Positions 1-8,871 are shown, counted from the stretch's first letter. The stretch: 64,000 bases of DNA from an uncultured Clostridia bacterium (GCA_946403085.1 CAMIYM010000003.1:186001-250000); one strand, 5' to 3'. Translations and numbers: made by a program. The notes: a model not told the origin generated them from the letters alone.

Positions 1-83
1 TTTTCAGGCATCTCAACCGCCGGTTCGTGGTAAAATTATCCAAGTAGCCTTATCGTCGGAGGTGAAAGGAGGATCCCTTAAAA

Positions 84-707
84 ATGGATCAGGTAAAGAT
101 TGGAAAGTTCATATCAGAATGCAGAAAAGAGGCAGGTCTCACCCAGGCAGCTTTAGCTGAGAAACTCAACATAACAGACAGGGCAGTTTCGAAATGGGAG
201 AACGGCAAGAGCCTTCCCGATGCATCGATAATGCTTGAACTTTGCAAGATATTAAATATAGGCGTAAATGAACTCCTGACCGGGGAACATATCACCATGG
301 AAAACTATAAAGATAAAGCAGAAGAGAATCTTCTTGAGATGAGTAATAGGATTGAGAAAAGAGATAAGCTGCTTCTTGATCTTGAGATCTGGATGATCGC
401 CATTGTTATTCCTTTTCTTTGCGGATTGACATTGGCAGGTTCGTATCTTTGCGAAAACGGGCAGGTTGCATTAGGCACTGCGTTGATAATCGGTCAGTTC
501 ATCTTATTGATCCCGTTCGTATACTTCGGATTAAGGATCGAACACGATGCGGGTTACTATGAATGTCCGAACTGTGGCGAACGTTATGTTCCGACAATGA
601 AGGAAGTTGTTATGGCTCCTCATATGGGAAGATCAAGAAAAATGAAGTGCCCTCATTGCGGACAGAAGGCATATCACAAGAAAGTTTTGACTAAGAATAA
701 GAGTTAA
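84..707 (+). CDS. XRE-family regulator with membrane segments and C-terminal zinc ribbon
   Basis: A 207-residue protein. Residues about 7-62 form a Cro/C1-type helix-turn-helix with the usual pattern (LTQAALAEKLNITDRAVSKWE), so it should bind an operator near its own or neighbouring genes. Two hydrophobic segments follow at about 105-125 and 132-152, and then two CxxC knuckles (CPNC near residue 160, CPHC near 190) that form a zinc ribbon. The start is set by a strong AAAGGAGG about 10 bases upstream. It lies 9 bases before a YhfC-type membrane protease gene, so the two are probably one operon. A close relative in design is the XRE protein at 62330. A membrane-anchored regulator is inferred; the ligand is unknown. 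Confidence 0.85.
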   Translation: MDQVKIGKFISECRKEAGLTQAALAEKLNITDRAVSKWENGKSLPDASIMLELCKILNIGVNELLTGEHITMENYKDKAEENLLEMSNRIEKRDKLLLDLEIWMIAIVIPFLCGLTLAGSYLCENGQVALGTALIIGQFILLIPFVYFGLRIEHDAGYYECPNCGERYVPTMKEVVMAPHMGRSRKMKCPHCGQKAYHKKVLTKNKS

Positions 708-716
708 GGTGTTTTT

Positions 717-1559
717 ATGGAAAACTTGGAATTTGGGACAGTAGGTACGACACAGCTCATACTCATGCTTTTAGCAGCTGTATTGGGAATTGCATTACCT
801 TTGATCGTTGCGATCATCTGGTGCAGGAAAAAGCATGAGCCTTTTACGACAGTTCTTATTGGTGCTGCAACGTTCATGCTCTTTGCGATCGTGATCGAAA
901 AGCCTTTGCAGGCACTGGTCATCCAGCTCGACAGTCCTGTAAGCCAGTTCGTTAATGCAAGACCGATACTCTGGGGAATCATTGTAGGGTTATTCCCGGG
1001 TGTTTTCGAAGAAACCGGAAGATTGGTAGCGTTTAAGACTCTTCTAAGAAAGAGGACACAGAGAGAAACCGGTCTTTCTCACGGTATAGGCCACGGCGGT
1101 TTTGAGGCTATGTTTATACTTGGTATTACATATATTGAGTATTTTATATTTGGCATCATGCTTAACCAGGGAACATTCGTCCAGCAGATGATCGAGCCTG
1201 TCAAGGATTCGCTTACGCCTGAAGTAATGAAGCAGATCACTGACATTGTCGGTCAGATAACGACTTTCAGTGCCGGCGCGTTGGGCCTTGCGCTTATCGA
1301 CAGAGCGATTGCGGTCTTATATCACATCGGTGCTTCGATCTTGGTCTTTTATGCTGCAAGAGATAAGGGAAAGAGATGGCTCTATCCGCTTGCGATCGTC
1401 ATTCATACATTGATCGACGGCTTCTTGGGAGTTCAGCTGGCAGGCGTTTTCACACTTCCCAACTGGGTAAATGAAGTTGTTTTCGGAATAGCAGCATTAG
1501 CGACATTCTTTGGAGCTTATCTGCTGCTGTACAAAAAAGATGTTCCGGATGAAAAATAG
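717..1559 (+). CDS. YhfC-family intramembrane glutamic-type protease homologue
   Basis: A 280-residue polytopic membrane protein with about seven hydrophobic segments. The family hallmarks are visible: the EETGR motif near residue 100 and the HGIGHGGFEA segment near residue 120, whose Glu and His residues resemble the active-site residues of the wider CPBP/PrsW-like group. It begins 9 bases after the XRE regulator and is therefore probably cotranscribed with it. A membrane regulator beside a membrane protease suggests, but does not prove, control by proteolysis of a membrane substrate. Substrates of bacterial YhfC proteins are not known. Confidence 0.8.
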   Translation: MENLEFGTVGTTQLILMLLAAVLGIALPLIVAIIWCRKKHEPFTTVLIGAATFMLFAIVIEKPLQALVIQLDSPVSQFVNARPILWGIIVGLFPGVFEETGRLVAFKTLLRKRTQRETGLSHGIGHGGFEAMFILGITYIEYFIFGIMLNQGTFVQQMIEPVKDSLTPEVMKQITDIVGQITTFSAGALGLALIDRAIAVLYHIGASILVFYAARDKGKRWLYPLAIVIHTLIDGFLGVQLAGVFTLPNWVNEVVFGIAALATFFGAYLLLYKKDVPDEK

Positions 1560-1635
1560 TACTTGAAATTTAATCTCTGTTTGATATTCTATTATGGTTC
1601 GCTTGTGAATGCCGAACCAGAGGGGGATCCTGGTG

Positions 1636-3042
1636 ATGATTATCGACAGAATCAAGCAGTTAAATACAAAATCCAAGATTATTATTTCTACTATTGCGGT
1701 AGCTGTTATTGCAGCTGCCGTTTTCTGTGTCGTTTTTTTCAGGAACGGTTACCTGGCAACCACGATGAGACTTCTCCGTGTCGAAGGAACGGTTAACATC
1801 GAAGATTCCAAAGGCAGTGTAAAACCTGTTTTGGATAATATACGTTTCCAGTCGGGAGATGCGCTTAATACGGGTGCAGACGGACTTGCATCCGTAGGTC
1901 TTGATGATAAGAAGATAATTACTCTTCAAAATGACAGCAGGGCGGAGTTCCAGAAGAACGGCAAGCACTTAGAACTTAAGCTTACAAAGGGTGCCGTTTT
2001 CTTTAATGTTACTGAGAAACTTCAGTCCGATGAATCCTTTGAGATAAAGACTTCCACTATGACCGCCGGTATCAGAGGCACTTCCGGCATGATCTATTTC
2101 GACAATAAGGACGGCGGAAGAGAATCTCTTGTTGTCACTGACGGTGTTGTAGAAGTATCAGCAACAAATCCTGTTACAGGCGAGACAAAGACTGCCAGAG
2201 TAGAGGGAGGCAAGAAGATCAAAGTCTATCTTTATAACGACAGAACTGAAGACAGCGTCGAGTTTGAACTCGATAATGTGACAGAAAATGACTTGGATAA
2301 TTTTGCTGTTTCCAATATTGCGAATAATGATGAACTCTTAAACAGAGTCTGTGATTACACAGGCTGGAACAAGGATAAGCTTAAGAAGGCGTTGAAGGAT
2401 ATTGATAATAAGGATGCAGATCCGACATTGACGCCTACACCTGAGCCGACTGAGGAACCGGAAGAAACTCCTTCTCCGACGCCGACAGATGCTCCTGATC
2501 CGACACCGGTAATAACGCCTGTTCCGACGCCGACACCAAGTCCGGCTCCTAAACCGACGGCAACATCTACACCTAAGTCGACTGCTAAACCTGCGGCAAC
2601 TGCAACGCCGACAGCTACAGCTACTCCTGTTCCTACTGCTACTGCTACGCCTGTACCTACGGCAACATCAACACCAGTACCGACAGCTACGGCAACGGCT
2701 ACACCTACGGCAACTGCAACTCCGACATCTACTGCAACTCCTACTGCAACGACTTCGCCAGTGCCTACAGCGGGTCCGACGCCCAAAACAAGTCCTACCG
2801 ATGAAAATGATGTTCCTGCCGGATATACTTGGGCCCCTCAGGATGGTTGGGGTGTTACTTACAATGGTCATGAAGTATATATTTGCTCTAATGGAAGCAA
2901 TTATAAAGGCTGGGTAAATGGCGGATGGATTGATCTGAAATACGAAGAAGTCTTAGATGACGAAGGCCTCCATTATGGATCCAGGTACACTTATAAAGAT
3001 TCAAGCGGCAGAACACAGATATACCAAGAGTATGGAGACTGA
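1636..3042 (+). CDS. Membrane-anchored FecR-domain protein with Thr/Pro linker (paralogue 1)
   Basis: A 468-residue protein. I place the start at ATG 1636 because AGGGGG at 1621-1626 is correctly spaced and the resulting N-terminus aligns with the paralogue at 3156; the frame is open from 1609. One transmembrane segment (about 14-34) is followed by a FecR-type beta-rich domain (about 40-200) with the sequence RVEGTVNIED near its start and STMTAGIRGTSG in its middle. A Thr/Pro/Ala-rich linker (about 265-385) leads to a C-terminal domain with the pattern WGVxxNGxxxYI...KGxxNGxW, shared with the next gene. Only 113 bases separate it from that paralogue. In other bacteria FecR domains transmit surface signals; here no TonB receptor or ECF sigma factor is adjacent, so the partner is more likely the CHASE2 cyclase. 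Confidence 0.85.
   Translation: MIIDRIKQLNTKSKIIISTIAVAVIAAAVFCVVFFRNGYLATTMRLLRVEGTVNIEDSKGSVKPVLDNIRFQSGDALNTGADGLASVGLDDKKIITLQNDSRAEFQKNGKHLELKLTKGAVFFNVTEKLQSDESFEIKTSTMTAGIRGTSGMIYFDNKDGGRESLVVTDGVVEVSATNPVTGETKTARVEGGKKIKVYLYNDRTEDSVEFELDNVTENDLDNFAVSNIANNDELLNRVCDYTGWNKDKLKKALKDIDNKDADPTLTPTPEPTEEPEETPSPTPTDAPDPTPVITPVPTPTPSPAPKPTATSTPKSTAKPAATATPTATATPVPTATATPVPTATSTPVPTATATATPTATATPTSTATPTATTSPVPTAGPTPKTSPTDENDVPAGYTWAPQDGWGVTYNGHEVYICSNGSNYKGWVNGGWIDLKYEEVLDDEGLHYGSRYTYKDSSGRTQIYQEYGD
2431..2790 (+). repeat. Low-complexity Thr/Pro/Ala-coding repeat
   Basis: Imperfect short repeats built from ACT/ACG, CCT/CCG and GCT/GCA codons (reiterated Pro-Thr-Ala-Thr-Ala units) encode the extracellular linker of the first FecR protein. 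The antisense strand is open as an artefact of this composition. The array may vary in length between strains, as is common in wall-spanning linkers. Confidence 0.8.
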
Positions 3043-3155
3043 TGTTTATCTTAAGGAAAAGGGTCAACAATCCGCACTTGTTTCGTGAATAATCAATTAT
3101 TATTAATATGCTATAATTAAGAAAGCATCAAACCACTTGTTGGGGAGCAGATCTT

Positions 3156-4355
3156 ATGAGTATTGTTGACAAGATAAAAGACTTATCTAAGGCAAAGAAG
3201 ATAGGTATCGGCGGTGGTGCAATTGTTGTAATTGCCGGAGCCATCTTAGCTATAGTGCTGGGACAGAATAATCTGCTTGCAAATACCATGAGGCTTCTCC
3301 GTGTAGAGGGGACAGTAAATATCGAGGACACCAAGGGTGGCTCGAAGCCTGTTATCGACAACATAAGATTCCAGTCCGGAGATGCTCTCAATACCGGAAA
3401 AGACGGACTTGCTTCAGTAGGTCTGGATGATACGAAGATCGTAACACTTGAGAACGACAGCAGAGCTGAATTCACGAAGAAGGGAAAGCAGCTTGAACTG
3501 AAGCTTACACAGGGTGCACTGTTCTTCAATGTAACTGAAAAACTCAATCCTGATGAGTCATTCGAGATAAAGACTTCCACGATGACGGCCGGTATCAGAG
3601 GCACATCGGGAATTGTTTATTATGATGAGACAGATGACAATAGAGAATCTCTTATCGTTACTGACGGCGTGGTAGAAGTATCTGCTACTAATTCCAAGAC
3701 CGGAGAGACCAAGACTGCAACAGTCGTTGCAGGTAAGGTGATCAAGGTCTATCTTACTGATAATTACGGTAGTAGCGTTGAATTCGAGATCAAGGATGTA
3801 CCTCTTGATGAACTCGGACGTTTCTCTTTCCCTGGTCTTGCAGATAATGAAGATCTTATGGACAGGATCAGTAAGCACACAGGATGGAATAAGGATAAGC
3901 TCAAGGAAGTATTAAGAAGTCTTGGCAGCGTCGCTCTCCCTACTGAGACGCCGACACCTACATTGTCACCTACGCCGACTTCAACATCTACACCTACACC
4001 GACGCCTACTCCTACGAATTCGCCGACTCCGACACCTAAGCCGAAGCCGAAAAAGAAGAATACGCCGGCACCCAAGAAGAAAAATACACCTGTACCGAAA
4101 AAGAAGAGCACAGCTCCTTCTGTTCCGAGCGGTTATTCGAAGTATGTCTGGGGCGTGAAGCAGAATGGCAAGACTATTTACATAGTTCACCAGGACAATG
4201 AGAATTTCAAGGGTTATTACAATGGTAAGTGGGTTGGACTTTATCAGGAGCCGATCAATATCAGTGATACCCAGTATATATATGAATTCTATCTTGAAAA
4301 CGGCACTGTTTTCTATAAGGATACGAAGACCCACGGAACCGGTGAGACCGAGTAA
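3156..4355 (+). CDS. Membrane-anchored FecR-domain protein with Pro/Thr/Lys linker (paralogue 2)
   Basis: A 399-residue paralogue of the preceding protein, nearly identical through the core of the FecR domain (RVEGTVNIED, DNIRFQSGDALNTG and STMTAGIRGTSG are shared). One transmembrane segment lies at about 17-36 and the FecR domain at about 42-200. The linker at about 262-325 is shorter and changes from Pro/Thr to Pro/Lys (reiterated PKKKNTP units). The C-terminal domain again shows WGVxxNGxxIYI and KGYYNGKW. The ribosome binding site is weak (TTGGGGAG upstream). It lies 36 bases upstream of the CHASE2 cyclase, in a run of four codirectional genes without an obvious terminator. The pair most likely arose by tandem duplication. 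Confidence 0.85.
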   Translation: MSIVDKIKDLSKAKKIGIGGGAIVVIAGAILAIVLGQNNLLANTMRLLRVEGTVNIEDTKGGSKPVIDNIRFQSGDALNTGKDGLASVGLDDTKIVTLENDSRAEFTKKGKQLELKLTQGALFFNVTEKLNPDESFEIKTSTMTAGIRGTSGIVYYDETDDNRESLIVTDGVVEVSATNSKTGETKTATVVAGKVIKVYLTDNYGSSVEFEIKDVPLDELGRFSFPGLADNEDLMDRISKHTGWNKDKLKEVLRSLGSVALPTETPTPTLSPTPTSTSTPTPTPTPTNSPTPTPKPKPKKKNTPAPKKKNTPVPKKKSTAPSVPSGYSKYVWGVKQNGKTIYIVHQDNENFKGYYNGKWVGLYQEPINISDTQYIYEFYLENGTVFYKDTKTHGTGETE

Positions 4356-4391
4356 TCTTTAAATAACGGGTAAGAACTGACTGTTTGATAT

Positions 4392-6194
4392 ATGAATGAA
4401 CGAACCAGGAATCTAATAATTGCCATAATCTGGGCTACGGCTATAACGCTCTTATGCGCGCTTAATGTTTTCAGAGTTCCGGAGTTATGGCTTCAGGATG
4501 AGCTTTACCAGCAGCCTGAAACTTTGCCTGGTGATATCGTTGTTGTGGGAATAACAGAAGATGATCTTCAGGAATTCGGCCCGTATAATTCATGGGACAG
4601 AACTATCATGGCAAGGGCATTGGAAGCACTTGCAAGAGACCCTTCCAGAAAGCCTGCTGTGGTAGCTATCGATGCTCTTTATTCAGGAACGACTGATAAA
4701 GAAAAGGATGCAAGACTTGTTGCGGCAGCTTCAGAGCTTGATGTTGTCGTTGCTTCAGAAGCCAAGATCGGAAGACAGAGATACTGGGGTTCGTCCACCG
4801 TTATCGAAGATGATTTTGCCGTTCTGTATTACGAAGAACCATTTGAAGAACTGAAGAATGTTACTCACCAGGGATTCATAAATGCGATGAACGATAAGGA
4901 CGGCGTTCTCCGTCATGCACAGTTCTACCTTGAACCTGATGGTTACGGCGGAAGGCGTGTTTATTCCATGGCTTATGAGACTGCAAGAGCATTTGCTCTT
5001 CAGAATGGATACACTATCCAGGAACCGCCGACGAATTCCAGAGGCCAGTACTTCTTATCTTTCTCCGCAGAGCCGGGAAATTTTTACGACGGCATTTCGA
5101 TAAAGCAACTTATAAACGGAGAGATCGATCCTGGATTTTTCGAAGGCAAGATCGTACTTATAGGACCTTATGCTCCGGGTCTTCAGGATTCATTTATCAC
5201 TTCTATCGACAGGGCAACGATGATGTATGGTGTCGAATATCAGGCGAACTGCATCCGCTGCCTTTTAGACGGCAAGTATAAGGTGGAAGCTCCTGACTAT
5301 TTCCAGATAGGTGCTCTATGGATCGTATGTGTCGCATTTTTCGTATTCTGCAATAACAGAAGACTTCTATTTACGGTGCCTGCACTTGTCGTAGGCGAGG
5401 GCCTTTCGATAGGCATCAGTTTCTGGCTTTATTCTCTCGGATACATCACGCATGCCTTATGGCTGCCTCTTGGTATTTTCATACTCTTCGTTGTAAGCGT
5501 TGCAGGCAACTATATCCGTGCAGCCATAGCCAGACAGAATGTCACGAAAACATTTGAAAGATATGTTGCTCCGAACATCGTAAACGAGATTCTTAAAGAA
5601 GGTACGGATAACTTAAAGCTCGGAGGCAAGCTCTGTAATATTGCAGTTCTTTTCGTTGATATCAGAGGCTTTACCACGATGTCTGAGCGTCTGTCTCCTG
5701 AAGAAGTCGTTTATATCCTTAACCAGTATCTTACGATGACAAGTTCCTGCGTCGAAAGACATCAGGGAACGCTCGATAAGTTTGTCGGTGATGCTACCAT
5801 GGCATTCTGGGGCGCTCCGATCGAAGATGAGGACCCCGTTTATCATGCATGCCTTACTGCACTGGATATTGTTAAAGGTGCTGATGAGCTGTCTGAAAAG
5901 CTTAAGGCAGAGGTCAACGAAGAGATCCACGTCGGTGTCGGTGTTAACTATGGCCCTGCGGTCGTAGGCAATATGGGTTCAGAAAGACGAATGGACTATA
6001 CTGCAATAGGTGATACCGTAAATACATCTGCAAGACTTGAAGCCAATGCGCCCGGCGGAACCATCTATGTGAGCAGGGCTGTGGTTGATGCATTAAAGGG
6101 AAGAATGAAGTATGAGCCGCTCGAAAAGCCGATCAAGCTCAAGGGCAAGGCCGACGGATTTGAGATTTTGAAATTATTAGGACCGGAGGAATAA
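4392..6194 (+). CDS. CHASE2 sensor - class III adenylate/guanylate cyclase
   Basis: A 600-residue protein. An N-terminal membrane helix (about 8-26) precedes an extracytoplasmic CHASE2 domain (about 30-295), then three close membrane helices (about 305-375), and a cytoplasmic class III nucleotide cyclase domain (about 400-595). The two metal-binding aspartates are present in FVDIRGF (near residue 421) and KFVGDATMAFW, and the MDYTAIGDTVNTSARLE segment carries the transition-state and base-recognition region, so it should be active. ATP is the more likely substrate, but cGMP production cannot be excluded. The ribosome binding site is weak. The stop codon is 2 bases before the next start, which implies translational coupling with the GGDEF protein. 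Confidence 0.9.
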   Translation: MNERTRNLIIAIIWATAITLLCALNVFRVPELWLQDELYQQPETLPGDIVVVGITEDDLQEFGPYNSWDRTIMARALEALARDPSRKPAVVAIDALYSGTTDKEKDARLVAAASELDVVVASEAKIGRQRYWGSSTVIEDDFAVLYYEEPFEELKNVTHQGFINAMNDKDGVLRHAQFYLEPDGYGGRRVYSMAYETARAFALQNGYTIQEPPTNSRGQYFLSFSAEPGNFYDGISIKQLINGEIDPGFFEGKIVLIGPYAPGLQDSFITSIDRATMMYGVEYQANCIRCLLDGKYKVEAPDYFQIGALWIVCVAFFVFCNNRRLLFTVPALVVGEGLSIGISFWLYSLGYITHALWLPLGIFILFVVSVAGNYIRAAIARQNVTKTFERYVAPNIVNEILKEGTDNLKLGGKLCNIAVLFVDIRGFTTMSERLSPEEVVYILNQYLTMTSSCVERHQGTLDKFVGDATMAFWGAPIEDEDPVYHACLTALDIVKGADELSEKLKAEVNEEIHVGVGVNYGPAVVGNMGSERRMDYTAIGDTVNTSARLEANAPGGTIYVSRAVVDALKGRMKYEPLEKPIKLKGKADGFEILKLLGPEE

Positions 6195-6196
6195 AG

Positions 6197-7909
6197 ATGC
6201 TTACATTTTTAGGCAGAGGTTCTGCATTTGCGGACGAACACAACAGTTCGTTTTTCATCGATAACGGTAACCTTATCCTGATCGATTGTCCGATGAGTTC
6301 TTTCGAGAAGCTCAACGACATGAACATGACGCTTTTCGATCACATTTATATTCTTGTCACACATACTCACGGTGATCACATCAGCGGTATCGGGATGCTT
6401 GTGGATCTTCTGCAGTTTTCCGTTAAGACGCCGGTCACGGTCATCGCTCCTTCCAAAGAAGTCGAAGGTGACCTCTTCTATCTTCTCTCCAGGATCGAAG
6501 GCTGCAATAATGCCTGGTATGAACTCATCAGCGCTGATGAGCTTGAGGCTGAATGGTTCGTATGTCCCATCGCTACAACTCATACAGATGAGCTCTCCGG
6601 AAAGTGCTTCGGCTATTGCCTGAATGTTGAAGGAAACAGAGTAGTTTACACAGGTGATACGAACACATTGCTTCCTTATGAGAAATACATCAGCGACGGT
6701 TCTTATCTTTATACCGAAGTTTCAGCTTATAAGTCTCCCGTTCATCTGTACTGCGTTGATATTCAGGAGAAGATAAAGGAATACTTCTCACGCGGTGTGC
6801 ATGTTTTCCTGATGCATATGGATGACGAGAAGAGGATCGGTGACGTTCTCAAGGAGACCGGCGCAGAGTTTGCTCCGCTCATTAACGGCGGAACGACAGT
6901 CGGTGATACCACAAGGATATTAGACGGTATTTTCGAGATCACCGACAGTCTTTACAAAGATATGTGCATGAACAACAGTGCAGATCACAACATGCTCTTT
7001 AACTATCTGACCGGGCTTGGCAAGACAATAGTTGATGCTGACAGAGCCAGCTTCTGGAAGTGGGATAAGCGTAAGGGTGAGATCTGGACGATGTCTGCTA
7101 CAGGCATTGATAAGATCGTTATTCCTGATAATACCGGTCTTGTAGGAAAGGCTCTGAGATTAAAGAAAACAGTAATTACGAACGACCCGTATTCAGATCC
7201 TGACTTCAATAAGGAGATCGATATTAAGACCGGTTACAAGACCAAGTCTGTATTAGTTCTTCCGGTTGCGGATATCAATGGTAATTTCATTGGTGCGCTG
7301 CAGCTCATCAACAAGAATGATCCACAAGGCTTCGATGATGAAGCTGATCCCAAGAAGCTTTCTCTGGCTGCACTTGTCTGCGGTATCGCATTGGAATCTG
7401 AGACATTCCTTGAAGACTCACACCATGACAAGCTCACAGGACTTAAGAACAGAATGGGATTCTACTACGACTTCGGAAAGCGCTTCAAGGATTACATTAT
7501 TCCTGAGGCAGGAAAGACCATGTCATTATTTATCTGTGATATCGACAAGTTCAAACGTGTTAATGATACATACGGACATAATGCGGGTGATGATGTTCTT
7601 GCATTCACATCCCATCTTATCGAGTCGTTCTGCGGTGAGAACGATGGTGTCTACAGATGGGGCGGCGAAGAGTTCGTAATGGTAATGCGTGATGCCACAT
7701 TGGAGGATGCCGTAAAGAAGGCTGAAGAGATAAGAGTTAAGCTTATGGAATCCGACATTGATGCAGACGGAACGACGATCAGGTGTACGCTAAGTTTCGG
7801 CTGTGCTCTTTTCGATCCGAAAAAGTCTATTGAGGAAAATATCAGCAAGGCAGATGAGAAGCTCTATACCGCGAAAGAGACGGGAAGGAACCGTGTCTGC
7901 TGGGAGTGA
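6197..7909 (+). CDS. Metallo-beta-lactamase fold - GAF - GGDEF protein
   Basis: A 570-residue, apparently cytoplasmic protein with three parts. Residues 1-230 form a metallo-beta-lactamase/RNase Z-like domain with HTHGDH near residue 55, a later GDT and HMDD, which are metal ligands. Residues about 240-395 match a GAF sensor. Residues about 405-570 form a GGDEF diguanylate cyclase with an intact GGEEF near residue 488 (RWGGEEF). The inhibitory I-site is lost: GEND occupies the position of RxxD. It starts 2 bases after the CHASE2 cyclase, with GGAGG in the last codons of that gene. The domain combination is rare. c-di-GMP synthesis is expected; the role of the hydrolase-like domain is unknown. 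Confidence 0.88.
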   Translation: MLTFLGRGSAFADEHNSSFFIDNGNLILIDCPMSSFEKLNDMNMTLFDHIYILVTHTHGDHISGIGMLVDLLQFSVKTPVTVIAPSKEVEGDLFYLLSRIEGCNNAWYELISADELEAEWFVCPIATTHTDELSGKCFGYCLNVEGNRVVYTGDTNTLLPYEKYISDGSYLYTEVSAYKSPVHLYCVDIQEKIKEYFSRGVHVFLMHMDDEKRIGDVLKETGAEFAPLINGGTTVGDTTRILDGIFEITDSLYKDMCMNNSADHNMLFNYLTGLGKTIVDADRASFWKWDKRKGEIWTMSATGIDKIVIPDNTGLVGKALRLKKTVITNDPYSDPDFNKEIDIKTGYKTKSVLVLPVADINGNFIGALQLINKNDPQGFDDEADPKKLSLAALVCGIALESETFLEDSHHDKLTGLKNRMGFYYDFGKRFKDYIIPEAGKTMSLFICDIDKFKRVNDTYGHNAGDDVLAFTSHLIESFCGENDGVYRWGGEEFVMVMRDATLEDAVKKAEEIRVKLMESDIDADGTTIRCTLSFGCALFDPKKSIEENISKADEKLYTAKETGRNRVCWE

Positions 7910-7958
7910 AAAGAATTGTAAATTATAATTTATTATTGTATTATTTATGCATAAGAAG

Positions 7959-7988
7959 AAGCCTGTGTCTGGAAACACAGGCTTTTTC
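7959..7988 (+). terminator. Intrinsic terminator after the GGDEF gene
   Basis: A 10-bp stem (AAGCCTGTGT with ACACAGGCTT) and a short loop are followed by a T run. It ends the FecR/CHASE2/GGDEF block. Confidence 0.85.
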
Positions 7989-8028
7989 AAAAAGGAATAT
8001 CAAGGGTAGATTTATTTAGGAGGTAAAA

Positions 8029-8745
8029 ATGATTTTTTGCAGTAAATGCAGCAGCCCGATGGTTGAAGGGGAGAAGGTTTGCTCGAAATGCGGTACACCT
8101 GTAGGTAACATTAATACTGTAGCAGGTTTTACGAATGACAAAGATACCATCATCGCGAAGCTTGAGAATTTCAGGGTTCTTCTTTCAGAATGTGAGGAAC
8201 TTAAGACGATGATAAGACCTCAGAGCGAATTCCCGATGTCTGATAAGAATGAGTACAGAAAGAGATCTTTCATTAAGTATTTCTGGCCTTTCATTGTCGG
8301 TGCAATCGTAGGATTCTATGCGGTTTATATGGTAGGTGTCATGATCATAGCGTTCTCTGCTGTAAACAGTGGCACAAGATATGCTTCTGAGGACGCTTTT
8401 GTCAATGCAGCGATGGGGGATACTTTTGCAGCTTTTATCTGTGGCCTGATCGTTGCAGCTGCCATCATCTTCTTTGGTGTTAAGGTATCCAAGAGAAAGC
8501 AGCATGACTTTAACAGCGGTGCCGACCGGATGAATATGGCAGTTCAGGAAAGATATAAGATGGGTCTTAAGAACCAGAAGATGATTGATATCTATCAGGA
8601 TAACATCACACAGATGCATCTTTATGAGCACCTGGTTCCTGAGAAGTATCAGACATCTTTTCATGTCGGACAGCTGATCGATGTGCTGAAAGAAGGTAAG
8701 GCCGAGGATTTGCAGGAAGCATATACTGTGCTCGGCTGGGGTTGA
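8029..8745 (+). CDS. Zinc-ribbon membrane protein of unknown function
   Basis: A 238-residue protein that begins with a double CxxC zinc ribbon (CSKC and CSKC, residues 4-26). An amphipathic, charged segment (about 40-75) is followed by two membrane helices (about 80-108 and 125-148). The C-terminal ~80 residues are hydrophilic and probably helical. The start has a strong AGGAGG 7 bases upstream. It is flanked by terminators on both sides and so is probably monocistronic. The N-terminal ribbon resembles that of the larger surface protein at 54654. I do not recognise a defined family. Confidence 0.7.
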   Translation: MIFCSKCSSPMVEGEKVCSKCGTPVGNINTVAGFTNDKDTIIAKLENFRVLLSECEELKTMIRPQSEFPMSDKNEYRKRSFIKYFWPFIVGAIVGFYAVYMVGVMIIAFSAVNSGTRYASEDAFVNAAMGDTFAAFICGLIVAAAIIFFGVKVSKRKQHDFNSGADRMNMAVQERYKMGLKNQKMIDIYQDNITQMHLYEHLVPEKYQTSFHVGQLIDVLKEGKAEDLQEAYTVLGWG

Positions 8746-8771
8746 CGCTCCTTTTGATCAAATCACTGAAT

Positions 8772-8797
8772 GCCCGGAAATTTTCCGGGCTTTTCTT
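8772..8797 (+). terminator. Intrinsic terminator
   Basis: GCCCGG and CCGGGC pair around an AT-rich loop, followed by TTTTCTT. It closes the zinc-ribbon gene. Confidence 0.85.
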
Positions 8798-8828
8798 ATG
8801 CACAGGCAGACAGAAATTGGTGTTTCAT

Positions 8829-8840
8829 ATTTCGCGAAAT
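8829..8840. promoter_or_regulatory. Perfect palindrome in the promoter of the permease gene
   Basis: ATTTCGCGAAAT is a perfect 12-bp palindrome located just upstream of a TAGAAT -10 box (8845-8850), within the expected -35/-10 spacer of the gene at 8872. It may be an operator; no cognate regulator is adjacent. Confidence 0.4.
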
Positions 8841-8871
8841 GTTGTAGAATTCTTTTGTTAACGGAGGGAAT

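Noticed and set aside
2355..2786. Long open frame on the minus strand rich in Gly, Val and Ala
   Set aside because: It is the antisense of the Thr/Pro/Ala repeat of the first FecR gene; no ribosome site and only low-complexity composition.
2431..2790. Possible CRISPR or tandem repeat array
   Set aside because: The repeats are short, irregular and in frame with a protein linker; there are no spacers of constant size and no cas genes.
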